Origin: Acidobacteriaceae bacterium
GTDB taxonomy: Bacteria > Acidobacteriota > Terriglobia > Terriglobales > Acidobacteriaceae
Length of the DNA stretch: 38,996 bases
NCBI GenBank assembly: GCA_030037635.1
Contig: JASHQH010000130.1
Location: 1 to 38,996 of the forward strand
Reading direction: 5' to 3'
The position numbers and the translations under genes are program-made. Shown one piece after another: positions 32,385-38,996 of the stretch (positions are counted from its first letter, which is position 1; every line of letters starts with the position of its first letter). The notes beneath the pieces were generated by a model. The model had not been told where the DNA came from and did not search any database. It saw only the letters and a list, made by a program, of their open reading frames with translations.

Positions 32385-33458
32385 TCAGCGCGCGCTCGAA
32401 ACGGCGCCGGCGGCGCGCTTGGCGTTGAACTCTTCAAGGGCCTCGAGCATTGCGAGAATGTTTTCGCGCGGCATGCCGGGACTGGTGCCGCCGCCCACTG
32501 AAAGGATGATCCCTTCGCCGCCTGAGCTCTCCAGCACGTCGAGGGTTTCGTCTTTCACTTCGTCGGGTGTGCCGCGCACGCCAATTTCGAGCGGGTTCAC
32601 ATTCCCCATCAGGCACATGCGATCGCCCACCCGCCGCTTCACTTCGCTGATGTGCTTCTGCTTGCCCCAATTCAACACGTTGAACCCGGTGTCGGGCAGA
32701 TGATCGAGGCAAGCGTCGACTTCGGCGTCGTTGTGGTACACCTTGACCCAATCCTTGGGGAAAGCGTCGCAGATGCGCTTCAAATAAGGATGCGCGAATT
32801 CCAGATAGTGCTCCTCGTTGATGAAACCCACGATATCGTCGAGGATGAAGATGCTCTCGACGGTATCGCCCATCACTTTCTGCTGTGCCTTGAGCCAGTC
32901 AATGATGACGCGCGTGCAGAGGTCGATGAGCTTGTGCGCGCCCTCGGGATTCTCCACCAGGTCGATCATGAAGTGCGTGGTGCCGCGAACAAAGCCGGCG
33001 GTGCAGAGCGGACCGCGCGAGGTAACCATGGGCAGAATGTAGCCGGCGTCGAGGATGCGCTGCCTCGCCATGCCGATGCGGTGCAGGGTGAGGCCCGCAA
33101 AGGCGTCGGCATCCACTTCGTACTCGGGAAAATTGTCGATGTCTTCGAGCCGGTACAGGGTGTGGTACTCGCTGGGCGTGTTGTCCTTCCAGAACTTGAT
33201 CTTGGCGCCCAACACCGAGGGCTCCGCCGCCATGCCGTATTCCATCCACCAGGAGGGGACGAAGATGATGTCGGGGAACTCGCGCATGATTTTGAGATTC
33301 GACTGGAACCACAGCTCGGGATCGAGAAAGTAGTCCATGTGGCCGATGCCCAGATAGCCCGGAATCCAGGGGCTATCAATAATGAGCGCCATGGGGATTT
33401 TGTCCATCTTCTCGCGGCGCGCAGCCCGCTTGAAGGTTTCCCATTGTTCCCGCAACAT
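32385..33458 (-). CDS. Uroporphyrinogen decarboxylase-fold methyltransferase (MT1), substrate unknown
   Basis: The ATG at 33458 has AGGAGG seven bases upstream; an in-frame extension to 33581 lacks such a site. The 357-residue product is a UroD-family (PF01208) TIM barrel: 'KIPMALIIDSPWIPGYLG', 'YILPMVTSRGPLCTAGFVRGTTHFMIDLVENPE', 'FILDDIVGFINEEHYLEFAHPYLKRI', 'MCLMGNVNPLEIGVRGTP', 'IILSVGGGTSPGMPREN'. Where MtaA/MtbA-type enzymes have the zinc ligands His-x-Cys and a later Cys, this protein has His242-Asn-Asp244 and a Gly-rich SVGGG, so it should not be a thiol (coenzyme M) methylase. As the first gene before the corrinoid protein, it is best read as MT1, transferring methyl from a methylated substrate to Co(I), like MtvB in vanillate O-demethylation. 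The donor may be a methoxylated aromatic or an N-methyl compound; sequence alone does not tell. Confidence 0.82.
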   Translation of the reverse strand: MLREQWETFKRAARREKMDKIPMALIIDSPWIPGYLGIGHMDYFLDPELWFQSNLKIMREFPDIIFVPSWWMEYGMAAEPSVLGAKIKFWKDNTPSEYHTLYRLEDIDNFPEYEVDADAFAGLTLHRIGMARQRILDAGYILPMVTSRGPLCTAGFVRGTTHFMIDLVENPEGAHKLIDLCTRVIIDWLKAQQKVMGDTVESIFILDDIVGFINEEHYLEFAHPYLKRICDAFPKDWVKVYHNDAEVDACLDHLPDTGFNVLNWGKQKHISEVKRRVGDRMCLMGNVNPLEIGVRGTPDEVKDETLDVLESSGGEGIILSVGGGTSPGMPRENILAMLEALEEFNAKRAAGAVSSAR

Positions 33459-33602
33459 TTTTCGCCTCCTGGCCGCGCTGGGTAAATCGCGCGGCGCCAA
33501 CCCGGCCCCAAACCGAGCCGTCCAAAGCCGCTCAAAGCCGTCCGCATCGGCCTGTGCCGGTTCACGGCTCCCGTCGGGCACACCGCGAGTTTACGGCATA
33601 TT

Positions 33603-33625
33603 CAAAGGATACCGCATTTCCTTTG
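33603..33625. repeat. 7-bp inverted repeat CAAAGGA-N9-TCCTTTG
   Basis: The arms are perfect and the spacer is 9 bases. The site is about 145-165 bases upstream of the MT1 start. It may be a leader hairpin or a dimer-binding site. There is no T run to make it a terminator. Confidence 0.4.
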
Positions 33626-33697
33626 ACTCCCGAACAAAATCACTCAGAACACCGGTTACGGACGGGCTACGAGCCAATATTCTCCAGGGTCGAACCT

Positions 33698-33712
33698 CCG
33701 GGCCCTGCCCGG
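33698..33712 (-). other. 6-bp GC hairpin near putative transcript start
   Basis: CCGGGC-CCT-GCCCGG forms a perfect stem with a 3-base loop. It would lie at the very 5' end of the operon mRNA if transcription starts near 33714, where such hairpins often protect mRNA from 5' decay. The role is inferred only from position. Confidence 0.35.
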
Positions 33713-33720
33713 TTTACGCC

Positions 33721-33760
33721 ATGATAGTTGAAAACAGGGTAGGGGGAAAATCGATTTTCC
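33721..33760 (-). promoter_or_regulatory. Candidate promoter with perfect 16-bp palindromic operator
   Basis: GGAAAATCGATTTTCC (33745-33760) is its own reverse complement. On the minus strand, TTTCCC within and just beyond its end and TATCAT (33726-33721) have a 17-base spacing, so the palindrome would overlap the -35 element. The -35 is poor (three of six), which fits a promoter that needs an activator or is blocked by a dimeric repressor. No regulator gene is adjacent, so it would be encoded elsewhere. Confidence 0.4.
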
Positions 33761-34062
33761 AATCTCCAGGCGCGAGTAACCAATTTCGTGGCCAGAACAA
33801 ATGAGGACGATTCGGCGCAAAGATCCGGTTTCGGCGCGGCGTGCATGATCTAACCTTTATGCCGACCGCAAAACCGGAGCCACCGGCCGCCGAACACGAA
33901 TAAGCAGAGTCGATGCCAGCACCAGGGAGCAGCGACCTTCAAGGAAACTCACTAGGAGGCCTCTGCTCTGGTTTTGCCGTAGGCACCGATCATACACATT
34001 TCGCGGAAAAAATCGGAGAAATGCGCCGGTTGTGCTGGGTCGAGGCTCGTGAAGGCGGTGGA

Positions 34063-34551
34063 TCAGCGCCTGTCGCGCCGGGCTTCGGCCCAGCCGAATG
34101 CGTTCTCAAAATGCGCGAATTCAGGAGGTTTCCCGGGCACGAGATACACGCTGATCACGTCAAAACGCACCTGCGGCGAAGGTGTCGAAGGCAATTGGCG
34201 GGTGTATTGGCGGGCCAGGCGGCGCAGGACATTGCGTTTATGGAAGTCAACCGCCGTTTCTGCAGGGGTCAGGTCGCGAGCGGTGCGTGTTTTCACCTCG
34301 AAGAAGCACAGCATCGGCCCCTGCCATCCGATCATGTCCAGATCGCCAGGCAGATTTCCTGCCGTCCATCGCCGCGCGACTACCGTATAGCCCTTGCGGC
34401 GCAGGTAAAAGTAAGCGGCCTCTTCGCCCTCGAGGCCGGCAAGCAGGTGCGCGGGCAGCGGCTGCGCCCGCCCGCGGCGCTCAGCCAGCCGGTCGAGTCC
34501 CACCAGAGCGCGTTGCACGCACCCGATCCGCATCTGCGCCAGGGGTTGCAT
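34063..34551 (-). CDS. yraN: UPF0102/YraN-family putative endonuclease-like protein
   Basis: The ATG at 34551 gives 162 residues; an ATG at 34533 is equally possible (156). The core shows the family pattern 'GLEGEEAAYFYLRRKGYTVVARRW', then 'GDLDMIGWQGPMLCFFEVKTRTA', with the D-x-D and E-V-K residues of a restriction-endonuclease-like fold, followed by 'AVDFHKRNVLRRLARQYTRQLP' and 'VRFDVISVYL'. Family members are about 120 residues and their role is unsettled; a Holliday-junction or nuclease function is assumed from the fold. The N-terminal 40 residues here are extra. It lies 70 bases downstream of the aminotransferase gene on the same strand. Confidence 0.82.
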   Translation of the reverse strand: MQPLAQMRIGCVQRALVGLDRLAERRGRAQPLPAHLLAGLEGEEAAYFYLRRKGYTVVARRWTAGNLPGDLDMIGWQGPMLCFFEVKTRTARDLTPAETAVDFHKRNVLRRLARQYTRQLPSTPSPQVRFDVISVYLVPGKPPEFAHFENAFGWAEARRDRR

Positions 34552-34621
34552 TGCCCACCATTGTCCGCCCGAAGAGGCAAGGTGCGCAAATGCACCTCCG
34601 GCCAGCGGATGCGCAGCGCGA

Positions 34622-36013
34622 TCACACGGCCACGGTTGCAGCCGATGCGCCGAGGTGCTCTTTTTCAGCCAGCGTGAGCGCCTCCTCGAGAATGTCGAGC
34701 GCGACGGTGGCTTCTTCGTTGCTGACGAGAAGCGGAGGCGCGAGCCGCAGCGAGGTTTCGCCACAGCCCAGGATCACGAGCCCGCGCTCGAAGGCCAGCG
34801 TCTCAATACGATTGCGCAGTTCCACGGCCGGCTCGCGTGTGGCCTTGTCCTTGACGATTTCAATGCCGATCATGAGGCCGCGCCCGCGCACGTCTCCGAC
34901 GGAAGCATGAGTCCGCTTCCAGCCGCGCAGGCGCTCCAGCATGAACTCGCCCACACGAGCCGCGTTGGGAATGCCCTCGCGCTCGAGGATGTCGATGGTG
35001 GCCAGAGCCGCGGCGATGGAGACAGGATTGCCGCCGAAGGTGGATGCATGCGAACCGGGATTCCAATCCATGATCTCGGCGCGCGTCATGCACACGCCCA
35101 GCGGCAGGCCGCTGGCGATTCCCTTGGCGATGCAGACAATGTCGGGCTGCACGCCGGAATGTTCGATGGCCCACCATTTGCCGGTCCTGCCGCAACCGCA
35201 CTGAACCTCGTCGGCGACCAGCAAAATCCCGTGCCGGTCGCAAATGGCGCGCAACTCGCGCAGAAAGTTGTCGGGCGCTGGAACAAATCCGCCTTCGCCT
35301 TGAATGGGCTCGACAAAGATCGCTGCCACTTCTTCAGGCGGAAGGATGGTCTTGAAGAGCTTGTCCTCGATGGCCCGCGCGCAGTTGAGGCTGAAAGCCT
35401 CCTGTTCCTGCGGCCCCCCGGTGCAGCCACGATAGACGTAGGGATAAGGCACGTGCGTTACGCCGGGCATGAGCGGCGAAAAACGCCGCTTCTGTTGCGG
35501 CTTGGAGGCGGTAAGCGACAGCGCGCCCATGGTGCGGCCGTGAAACGCGCCGTAGAACGCGATCATCTGCTGCCGTCCGGTGTGATAGCGCGCAATCTTG
35601 AGCGCGCACTCAATGGCTTCAGCGCCGGAATTACCGTAGAAAAAGCGGTGCGGGCCGGGCATGGGCGCAACCGCCGACAGGCGATCGGCCAATTCTGTGA
35701 GGCCTTCGTAGTAAAAATCCGTGCCTGAGATGTGGATCAGTTCCGCAGCCTGTTTCTGAATTGCGGCTACCACCTGAGGATGGCAATGGCCGGTGGAAAC
35801 CACGGCGATGCCGGCAGCGAAGTCGAGGTACTGGTTGCCGTCGGCGTCTTCAAGGCGCACGCCGAGCCCGCGTTTTGCTACCAGCGGGTAGGAGCGCGTA
35901 TAGCTTGGCGAGATGAGACGGTTGTCGGCGGCGACGGCGGCCCGCGCCCTGGGTCCTGGCGGCGGACAGACGAGCTTGGGTCCGTAACGTTTGTGCAGTT
36001 CCTGGTTGGTCAT
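34622..36013 (-). CDS. Class III PLP-dependent aminotransferase (acetylornithine/GABA type)
   Basis: The ATG at 36013 has GAGGAG upstream, giving 463 residues. Family motifs are clear: 'YLDFAAGIAVVSTGHCHPQVV', 'FFYGNSGAEAIECALKIAR' (phosphate-binding SGAEA), 'AFYGAFHGRTMGALSLTASK', 'AAIFVEPIQGEGGF', 'LLVADEVQCGCGRTGKWWAIEHSGVQPDIVCIAKGI' with the PLP-binding Lys297, and 'HASTFGGNPVSIAAALATI'. The segment 'PYVYRGCTGGPQEQE' resembles archaeal-type ornithine or broad-specificity omega-aminotransferases and related racemases more than classical ArgD. It acts in the cytoplasm on an omega-amino acid; the exact substrate (GABA, ornithine, acetylornithine or another amino acid) cannot be fixed. No arginine or GABA pathway gene is adjacent. 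Confidence 0.9.
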   Translation of the reverse strand: MTNQELHKRYGPKLVCPPPGPRARAAVAADNRLISPSYTRSYPLVAKRGLGVRLEDADGNQYLDFAAGIAVVSTGHCHPQVVAAIQKQAAELIHISGTDFYYEGLTELADRLSAVAPMPGPHRFFYGNSGAEAIECALKIARYHTGRQQMIAFYGAFHGRTMGALSLTASKPQQKRRFSPLMPGVTHVPYPYVYRGCTGGPQEQEAFSLNCARAIEDKLFKTILPPEEVAAIFVEPIQGEGGFVPAPDNFLRELRAICDRHGILLVADEVQCGCGRTGKWWAIEHSGVQPDIVCIAKGIASGLPLGVCMTRAEIMDWNPGSHASTFGGNPVSIAAALATIDILEREGIPNAARVGEFMLERLRGWKRTHASVGDVRGRGLMIGIEIVKDKATREPAVELRNRIETLAFERGLVILGCGETSLRLAPPLLVSNEEATVALDILEEALTLAEKEHLGASAATVAV

Positions 36014-36143
36014 TCGACTCTCTCCTCGGCAGATTCGGTTTTGGTGGTCCGCGCGAACATGGATAAATGTGACGCGGGCACGGATCCCGCCCATAGGGAT
36101 CAACAATTTCCGTGGACCCGGAGGGTCCAAGCTAGGCGAGGAT

Positions 36144-36175
36144 CTTCGGCGGAGGGTTGCTAATCGCCGCCGAAG
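36144..36175 (-). terminator. 9-bp inverted repeat, probable terminator or attenuator
   Basis: CTTCGGCGG (36144-36152) and CCGCCGAAG (36167-36175) pair perfectly around a 14-base loop. The structure begins three bases after the stop of the small ORF ending at 36179 and about 130 bases ahead of the aminotransferase. There is no T tract, so it may be a Rho-type or processing element. Confidence 0.45.
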
Positions 36176-36178
36176 AGG

Positions 36179-36415
36179 CTAGGTCGAGTGCGGATGGGCA
36201 GCACACGCAAGTGCCGCCGCGGGCACATGCGCTGCGCGCACGATCGCGACCAGCTCCTGGCGGCTGGCGCAAGCGGTAATCCATGTAGGGCGGCGTTGCG
36301 CATAAAAATACCCAGCTAATTCCCGAGCATAGCACGCATTGAGGTAGAAAGGCCACGCCGGCGCCCACTTGACCCAGCCGTAGATGACAGCAAGCTTGAG
36401 AGCCGGCAGGCACAT
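36179..36415 (-). CDS. Possible small protein (78 aa), unknown
   Basis: An ATG at 36415 opens 78 residues ('MCLPALKLAVIYGWVKWAPAWPFY ... SRQELVAIVRAAHVPAAALACAAHP'). It follows the stop of the secreted protein at 36431 in the same frame, after five intervening codons, and ends just before a 9-bp hairpin. I see no good ribosome-binding site and recognise no family. It may be a real small gene, a reinitiated downstream ORF, or the relic of a longer gene cut by a nonsense mutation. Confidence 0.35.
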   Translation of the reverse strand: MCLPALKLAVIYGWVKWAPAWPFYLNACYARELAGYFYAQRRPTWITACASRQELVAIVRAAHVPAAALACAAHPHST

Positions 36416-36430
36416 TGCGCGTCGCGAATT

Positions 36431-37162
36431 TCAGGACGGCTTGCTTGGAAAAGTGCCTTCGGGAACAAGCGCGGCCGGCGTGCCCCCTTCGAGGGATACG
36501 GTTGCCTGCTCAAACGCTTTCAGATCGGGCCAGTCGGCGGCCATCGTCATCCAGCACGCTGCGCCTTTTTCCAGGACGGTGCAGGCGATTTCAAAGATGT
36601 AGTGGTTTTCAGGATGGCCTTTGGGCGTCCCGTGCACGCGTTCGGCCCACATGCTGTGGCCGCCCAGCGAGTACGTGGCTTCCACGGCGTCGGTTTTCAG
36701 ATCGAATGTCTGCTTCATGCCTTCCACAGCTCCGGCGCCGAAGTTCACCAGATCACCGGACGACATGGTTTGCCCATAGCAGGAGAAGGGCAGGTCGAGC
36801 ACCACCACCACAGATGCAGGTGAGCCGTGCTTGGCTGTGAGCACGATGTCGATGCAGGCATCTCCCTTTCTGGGCGCGATGACCGTGGGGTAAGGAATCT
36901 CGACTTTGGGAGCCTGCGCCGGCGCCACGAACTCCCAATCGGAAGGCAGGCTGAAGCTGAAGCCGACGCTTGTGTCGTCGACCTGAGGCGGAGGCGCTGG
37001 AGCTGTGGTTGCCGCCGGAGCGGCGGCCGGAATAGGGGCCGGCTGGGCTGGAGGAGCGGCCGGTGCAGACGCCGGCGCCGCAGGAGCTGTGGGAGCAGGC
37101 GCCTGCGCCACAAGCGAGACGCAACCCCAAACGAGAAGCGAAGCTGCGAGAAGAGATCGCAT
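36431..37162 (-). CDS. Secreted protein with Ala/Pro-rich linker, unknown function
   Basis: The 243-residue product has a signal peptide ('MRSLLAASLLVWGCVSLVAQA'), a low-complexity Ala/Pro linker (about residues 22-60), then a globular domain ('VGFSFSLPSDWEFVAPAQAP', 'DACIDIVLTAKHGSPASVVVVLDLPFSCYGQTM', 'AVEATYSLGGHSMWAERVHGTPKGHPENHYIFEIACTVLEKGAACWMTMAA'). The pattern resembles acidobacterial periplasmic proteins of unknown role with a lipid- or ligand-binding beta fold; I cannot name the family. The Cys in the domain could form disulphides. The start has no clear ribosome-binding site. The gene lies 16 bases after the stop of the DUF4337-like gene, so the two are probably co-transcribed. 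Confidence 0.75.
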   Translation of the reverse strand: MRSLLAASLLVWGCVSLVAQAPAPTAPAAPASAPAAPPAQPAPIPAAAPAATTAPAPPPQVDDTSVGFSFSLPSDWEFVAPAQAPKVEIPYPTVIAPRKGDACIDIVLTAKHGSPASVVVVLDLPFSCYGQTMSSGDLVNFGAGAVEGMKQTFDLKTDAVEATYSLGGHSMWAERVHGTPKGHPENHYIFEIACTVLEKGAACWMTMAADWPDLKAFEQATVSLEGGTPAALVPEGTFPSKPS

Positions 37163-37178
37163 GGAATTGGCGTGGCTG

Positions 37179-37724
37179 CTATTTCAGGAAGAAACCCGAG
37201 GCTGCCGCCACGATGCCGGCCACCGCGAAAACGATCCCCACATACCAGTAGAATCGGCTGTGCGTGAGCAGCGTAACCGAAGTGATAACCAGGGCGATTT
37301 CGAGAAGCACCTCGCCGAGATCAAAACGGTCAGTGCGCGCCTCGCCCTTTTCTACTTGCACCTGCAAGGCCGCAGCTTTGTTCTGATCCAGGGTCAGATC
37401 CGAAGCCCACTTTTTTTGATGATCGGAGTAGGCCTTGAGTATCTTGGCAGTTGCGTCTTTGTTGTCGAGCGCTACCACACTCAGCAGATCGGAGGTTAAC
37501 TGGGTGTTGTAGTCGCGAATTTTCTGCGCCTGGTACTCGTTCCACTGATCAGTGGCCTGGTTCTGATGAATAATCGCATTGGCATGGGTGCGCTCGCCCA
37601 TCACGGTGGTTACGGCCACCAGCACAGCCAGCACGCTCATGGTGAATGCTACGGGCCGCAGCGATGTTTCGTGCGCTCCGTGTTCCGCCTGCTCCTTCAG
37701 ATCCTGCACATCGCTCGCATCCAT
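37179..37724 (-). CDS. DUF4337-like membrane protein
   Basis: The ATG at 37724 has GAAGG nine bases upstream and is preferred over the ATG at 37742, which has none. The 181-residue product has a charged N-terminus ('DLKEQAEHGAHE'), one N-terminal membrane helix ('PVAFTMSVLAVLVAVTTVMG'), a helical, Gln/Asp/Lys-rich periplasmic part ('HQNQATDQWNEYQAQKIRDY', likely coiled coil) and two C-terminal helices ('LLEIALVITSVTLL' and 'YWYVGIVFAVAGIVAAASGFF'). This is the layout of DUF4337 proteins, which are of unknown function. It is inner-membrane located. Confidence 0.8.
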   Translation of the reverse strand: MDASDVQDLKEQAEHGAHETSLRPVAFTMSVLAVLVAVTTVMGERTHANAIIHQNQATDQWNEYQAQKIRDYNTQLTSDLLSVVALDNKDATAKILKAYSDHQKKWASDLTLDQNKAAALQVQVEKGEARTDRFDLGEVLLEIALVITSVTLLTHSRFYWYVGIVFAVAGIVAAASGFFLK

Positions 37725-37853
37725 AGGGTTGTGCCTTCGCATAGGAGATTTTTTACGGTTGGGGGGAAGGCCCGCTTGAGGCTCCCTCCATCATACGATT
37801 CCGAGCGGGGAAAAGCATGCTGAAACCCGAGCCGGGCAAAAGCCGGAACCTGA

Positions 37854-37866
37854 CGGCTGATAGCCG
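37854..37866 (-). terminator. Weak hairpin after cysS
   Basis: CGGCT-GAT-AGCCG forms a 5-bp stem four bases past the cysS stop (minus strand). A T run is missing, so termination is possible but weakly supported. The rest of the gap to 37724 shows no gene. Confidence 0.3.
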
Positions 37867-37870
37867 CCGC

Positions 37871-38996
37871 TCACTTGCGCTTCCAGCGCAGGCCGTCTTT
37901 GGAATCTTCCAGAATCACGCCCTTTTCGGCCAGCTGGTTGCGAATCTGGTCGGCGCGGGCGAAATCGCGCCGCTTGCGAGCCTGCTCGCGTTCAGCCACC
38001 AGCGCTTCGATGGCCTCATCGGTGAGCGATTGGGCGGCCAGCAGCTCGGGGGCAACGCGGTCCATGAGGCCCGATTGCTCAGCCCAGGCCAATGCCCGCC
38101 GCGTGGGCTCGGCGTCGCGGTCTTCAATCACGTCAAAGACGGCGTCGAAATCTTTGAGTACCGGCAGAATCGCGTTGCGATCGCCCGCAAAAAACCGGCC
38201 CTCATCCATGGCCGTATTCGCGGAGCGGACCAATTCAAAGATGGGGGCGCGCGCTTCGGCGGTATTCAGATCGTTGGCCAGCGCCGCGAAGTATTCGTCG
38301 CGCGCCTTCTTTGCGGCCTCCTGCAACACTGAATTCCCGCCCGGCAGGAATTTCCCCGCATGCAGCCGCGCCTGGAAGGTGCGCAGCCGGTCGATGGCGC
38401 TGGCAGCCTCGACGAGCCCGTCGAAAGTGAAGTTGAACTGATGCCGGTAGGGAACCGAAATCAGCGCCAGCCGGATCGCCGATGCCTTGTATCCCTTCAG
38501 CAAAAGGTCGCGCAGCGTGTAAAAGTTGCCCTCGCTCTTCGACATCTTGCGCCCGTCCACCAGCAGGAAGCGCACGTGCATCCAATGCCGCGCAAACGGC
38601 TTGTGGGTTGCGGTCTCGCTCTGCGCAATCTCGTTCTCGTGATGCGGAAACATCAGGTCTTCGCCGCCGCAGTGCAGATCGAAGCTCTCGCCCAGGTACT
38701 CCATGGCCATGGTCGAGCACTCGATGTGCCAGCCGGGCCGTACGCGCCCGATCGCCGTATCCCACGCGGTTTCGCCGGGTTTGGGCGCCTTCCACAGCGC
38801 AAAGTCGCGCGCCGAGTCTTTCTCGTACTCGTCCACGTCCACGCGCGCGCCGTCTTCCATGCCGCTCAGGTCCTTTTTGCTCAGCTTGCCGTACTCAGGA
38901 AACGCCGCCAGCCGGAAGTACCACGAGCCTTCCTCGGTTTTGTACGCAGCTCCTGCGGCGGCGATTCTTTCAATCAGCGCCGTCATTTGCGGAATG
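37871..38996 (-). CDS. cysS: Cysteinyl-tRNA synthetase, 5' end outside window
   Basis: The frame is open to the window edge, so the N-terminal part with the HIGH motif is missing; about 375 codons remain. Diagnostic segments are 'PGWHIECSTMAMEYLG', 'FDLHCGGEDLMFPHHENEIAQSE' (zinc-binding Cys and His region), 'HVRFLLVDGRKMSKSEGN' (KMSKS loop) and the helical anticodon-binding part ending 'RADQIRNQLAEKGVILEDSKDGLRWKRK'. It charges tRNA-Cys in the cytoplasm. The C-terminus is full-length. It is a housekeeping gene with no functional link to the C1 operon visible. Confidence 0.97.
   Translation of the reverse strand, partial: IPQMTALIERIAAAGAAYKTEEGSWYFRLAAFPEYGKLSKKDLSGMEDGARVDVDEYEKDSARDFALWKAPKPGETAWDTAIGRVRPGWHIECSTMAMEYLGESFDLHCGGEDLMFPHHENEIAQSETATHKPFARHWMHVRFLLVDGRKMSKSEGNFYTLRDLLLKGYKASAIRLALISVPYRHQFNFTFDGLVEAASAIDRLRTFQARLHAGKFLPGGNSVLQEAAKKARDEYFAALANDLNTAEARAPIFELVRSANTAMDEGRFFAGDRNAILPVLKDFDAVFDVIEDRDAEPTRRALAWAEQSGLMDRVAPELLAAQSLTDEAIEALVAEREQARKRRDFARADQIRNQLAEKGVILEDSKDGLRWKRK

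Larger units (their letters stand above)
33459..34062 (-). other. 600-base upstream region of the C1 operon
   Basis: No credible gene lies between the YraN-like stop and the MT1 start. Going towards the operon on the minus strand there is a T6 run near 34010, distant 7-base arms AGCAGAG/CTCTGCT (33903-33909 and 33961-33967), a perfect 16-bp palindrome (33745-33760), a weak -10 TATCAT (33726-33721), a 6-bp hairpin (33698-33712), a 7-bp dyad (33603-33625) and finally AGGAGG. I looked for a cobalamin riboswitch B12 box and did not find one. If the -10 is right, the leader is about 255 bases. Confidence 0.45.

Noticed and set aside
30064-32703. Very long plus-strand ORF (879 codons) opposite RACo, corrinoid and UroD-fold genes
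   Set aside because: The minus strand encodes intact families with all motifs; the plus frame is His/Arg/Ala-rich shadow sequence.
33385-33581. N-terminal extension of the UroD-fold gene up to 33581
   Set aside because: The ATG at 33458 has a near-perfect AGGAGG at good spacing and the extra 41 residues look like translated leader.
33661-33720. tRNA-like GGTTCGACCC T-loop on the minus strand
   Set aside because: The flanking bases do not form a 5-bp T-stem and no acceptor stem, anticodon arm or CCA end can be drawn.
34007-34040. Intrinsic terminator after the YraN-like gene (T6 run on the minus strand)
   Set aside because: Only a 3-bp stem precedes the T run, so it is not supported as a terminator.
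33459-34062. Cobalamin or SAM riboswitch upstream of the C1 operon
   Set aside because: I looked for a B12 box and for SAM-type cores on the minus strand and saw none that fits; only simple hairpins are present.
34655-35728. Plus-strand ORF (357 codons) opposite the aminotransferase
   Set aside because: Antisense shadow of a well-conserved PLP enzyme; no ribosome-binding site or known domain.

Overview
The window looks like a chromosomal segment of a soil-type Acidobacteriota (class Terriglobia is my best guess). The reasons are the GC-rich coding DNA, the giant secreted NHL/Ig-repeat proteins with a double-hydrophobic C-terminus, the Na+-symporter/LacI carbohydrate genes without SusC/D, and the corrinoid C1 gene set. 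No database search was possible, so the taxon is inference. There is no rRNA, tRNA, CRISPR array, insertion sequence or phage module.

Layout. (1) 1-7664, plus strand: two tandem paralogous giant surface proteins (the first cut by the window edge) built of NHL propeller, anchor and Ig-like domains, each ending in an unusual internal lipoprotein-signal-like segment. A strong hairpin follows at 7697-7722. (2) 8052-11084, plus strand: a lipoprotein with five Ig-like repeats and a C-terminal GH30 subfamily-8-like xylanase domain. (3) 11140-20716, minus strand: GH9 endoglucanase, sodium/solute symporter, two LacI regulators and a large clan GH-A hydrolase. A GH94 cellobiose phosphorylase is divergent at 20963-23407. 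Together they make a compact beta-glucan locus: GH9 cuts outside, the symporter imports, GH94 phosphorolyses, and the LacI proteins probably control it through CG-centred operators. (4) 23465-33458, minus strand: a tightly packed ten-gene operon for corrinoid-dependent one-carbon transfer. In transcription order it encodes a UroD-fold methyltransferase, a corrinoid protein, a PF13769-type small protein, a RACo-like reactivase, a Cys-rich MetH-activation-like protein, a homocysteine methyltransferase, an unknown 109-aa protein, a MetF-MetV fusion, a pterin methyltransferase and an amidohydrolase. (5) 34063-38996, minus strand: a YraN-like protein, a class III aminotransferase, small or unknown secreted and membrane proteins, and cysS (cut by the window edge).

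The most interesting system is the C1 operon. It encodes counterparts of all four MetH modules (homocysteine, pterin, B12, activation) as separate proteins, together with a separate substrate methyltransferase, a corrinoid reactivase and a methylene-THF reductase. My reading is that a methyl group from an unknown donor is loaded on the corrinoid protein and then passed either to tetrahydrofolate (and oxidised through MetFV) or to homocysteine. The amidohydrolase at the end may release the methylated substrate. The operon has a long untranslated upstream region with a perfect 16-bp palindrome over a possible promoter.
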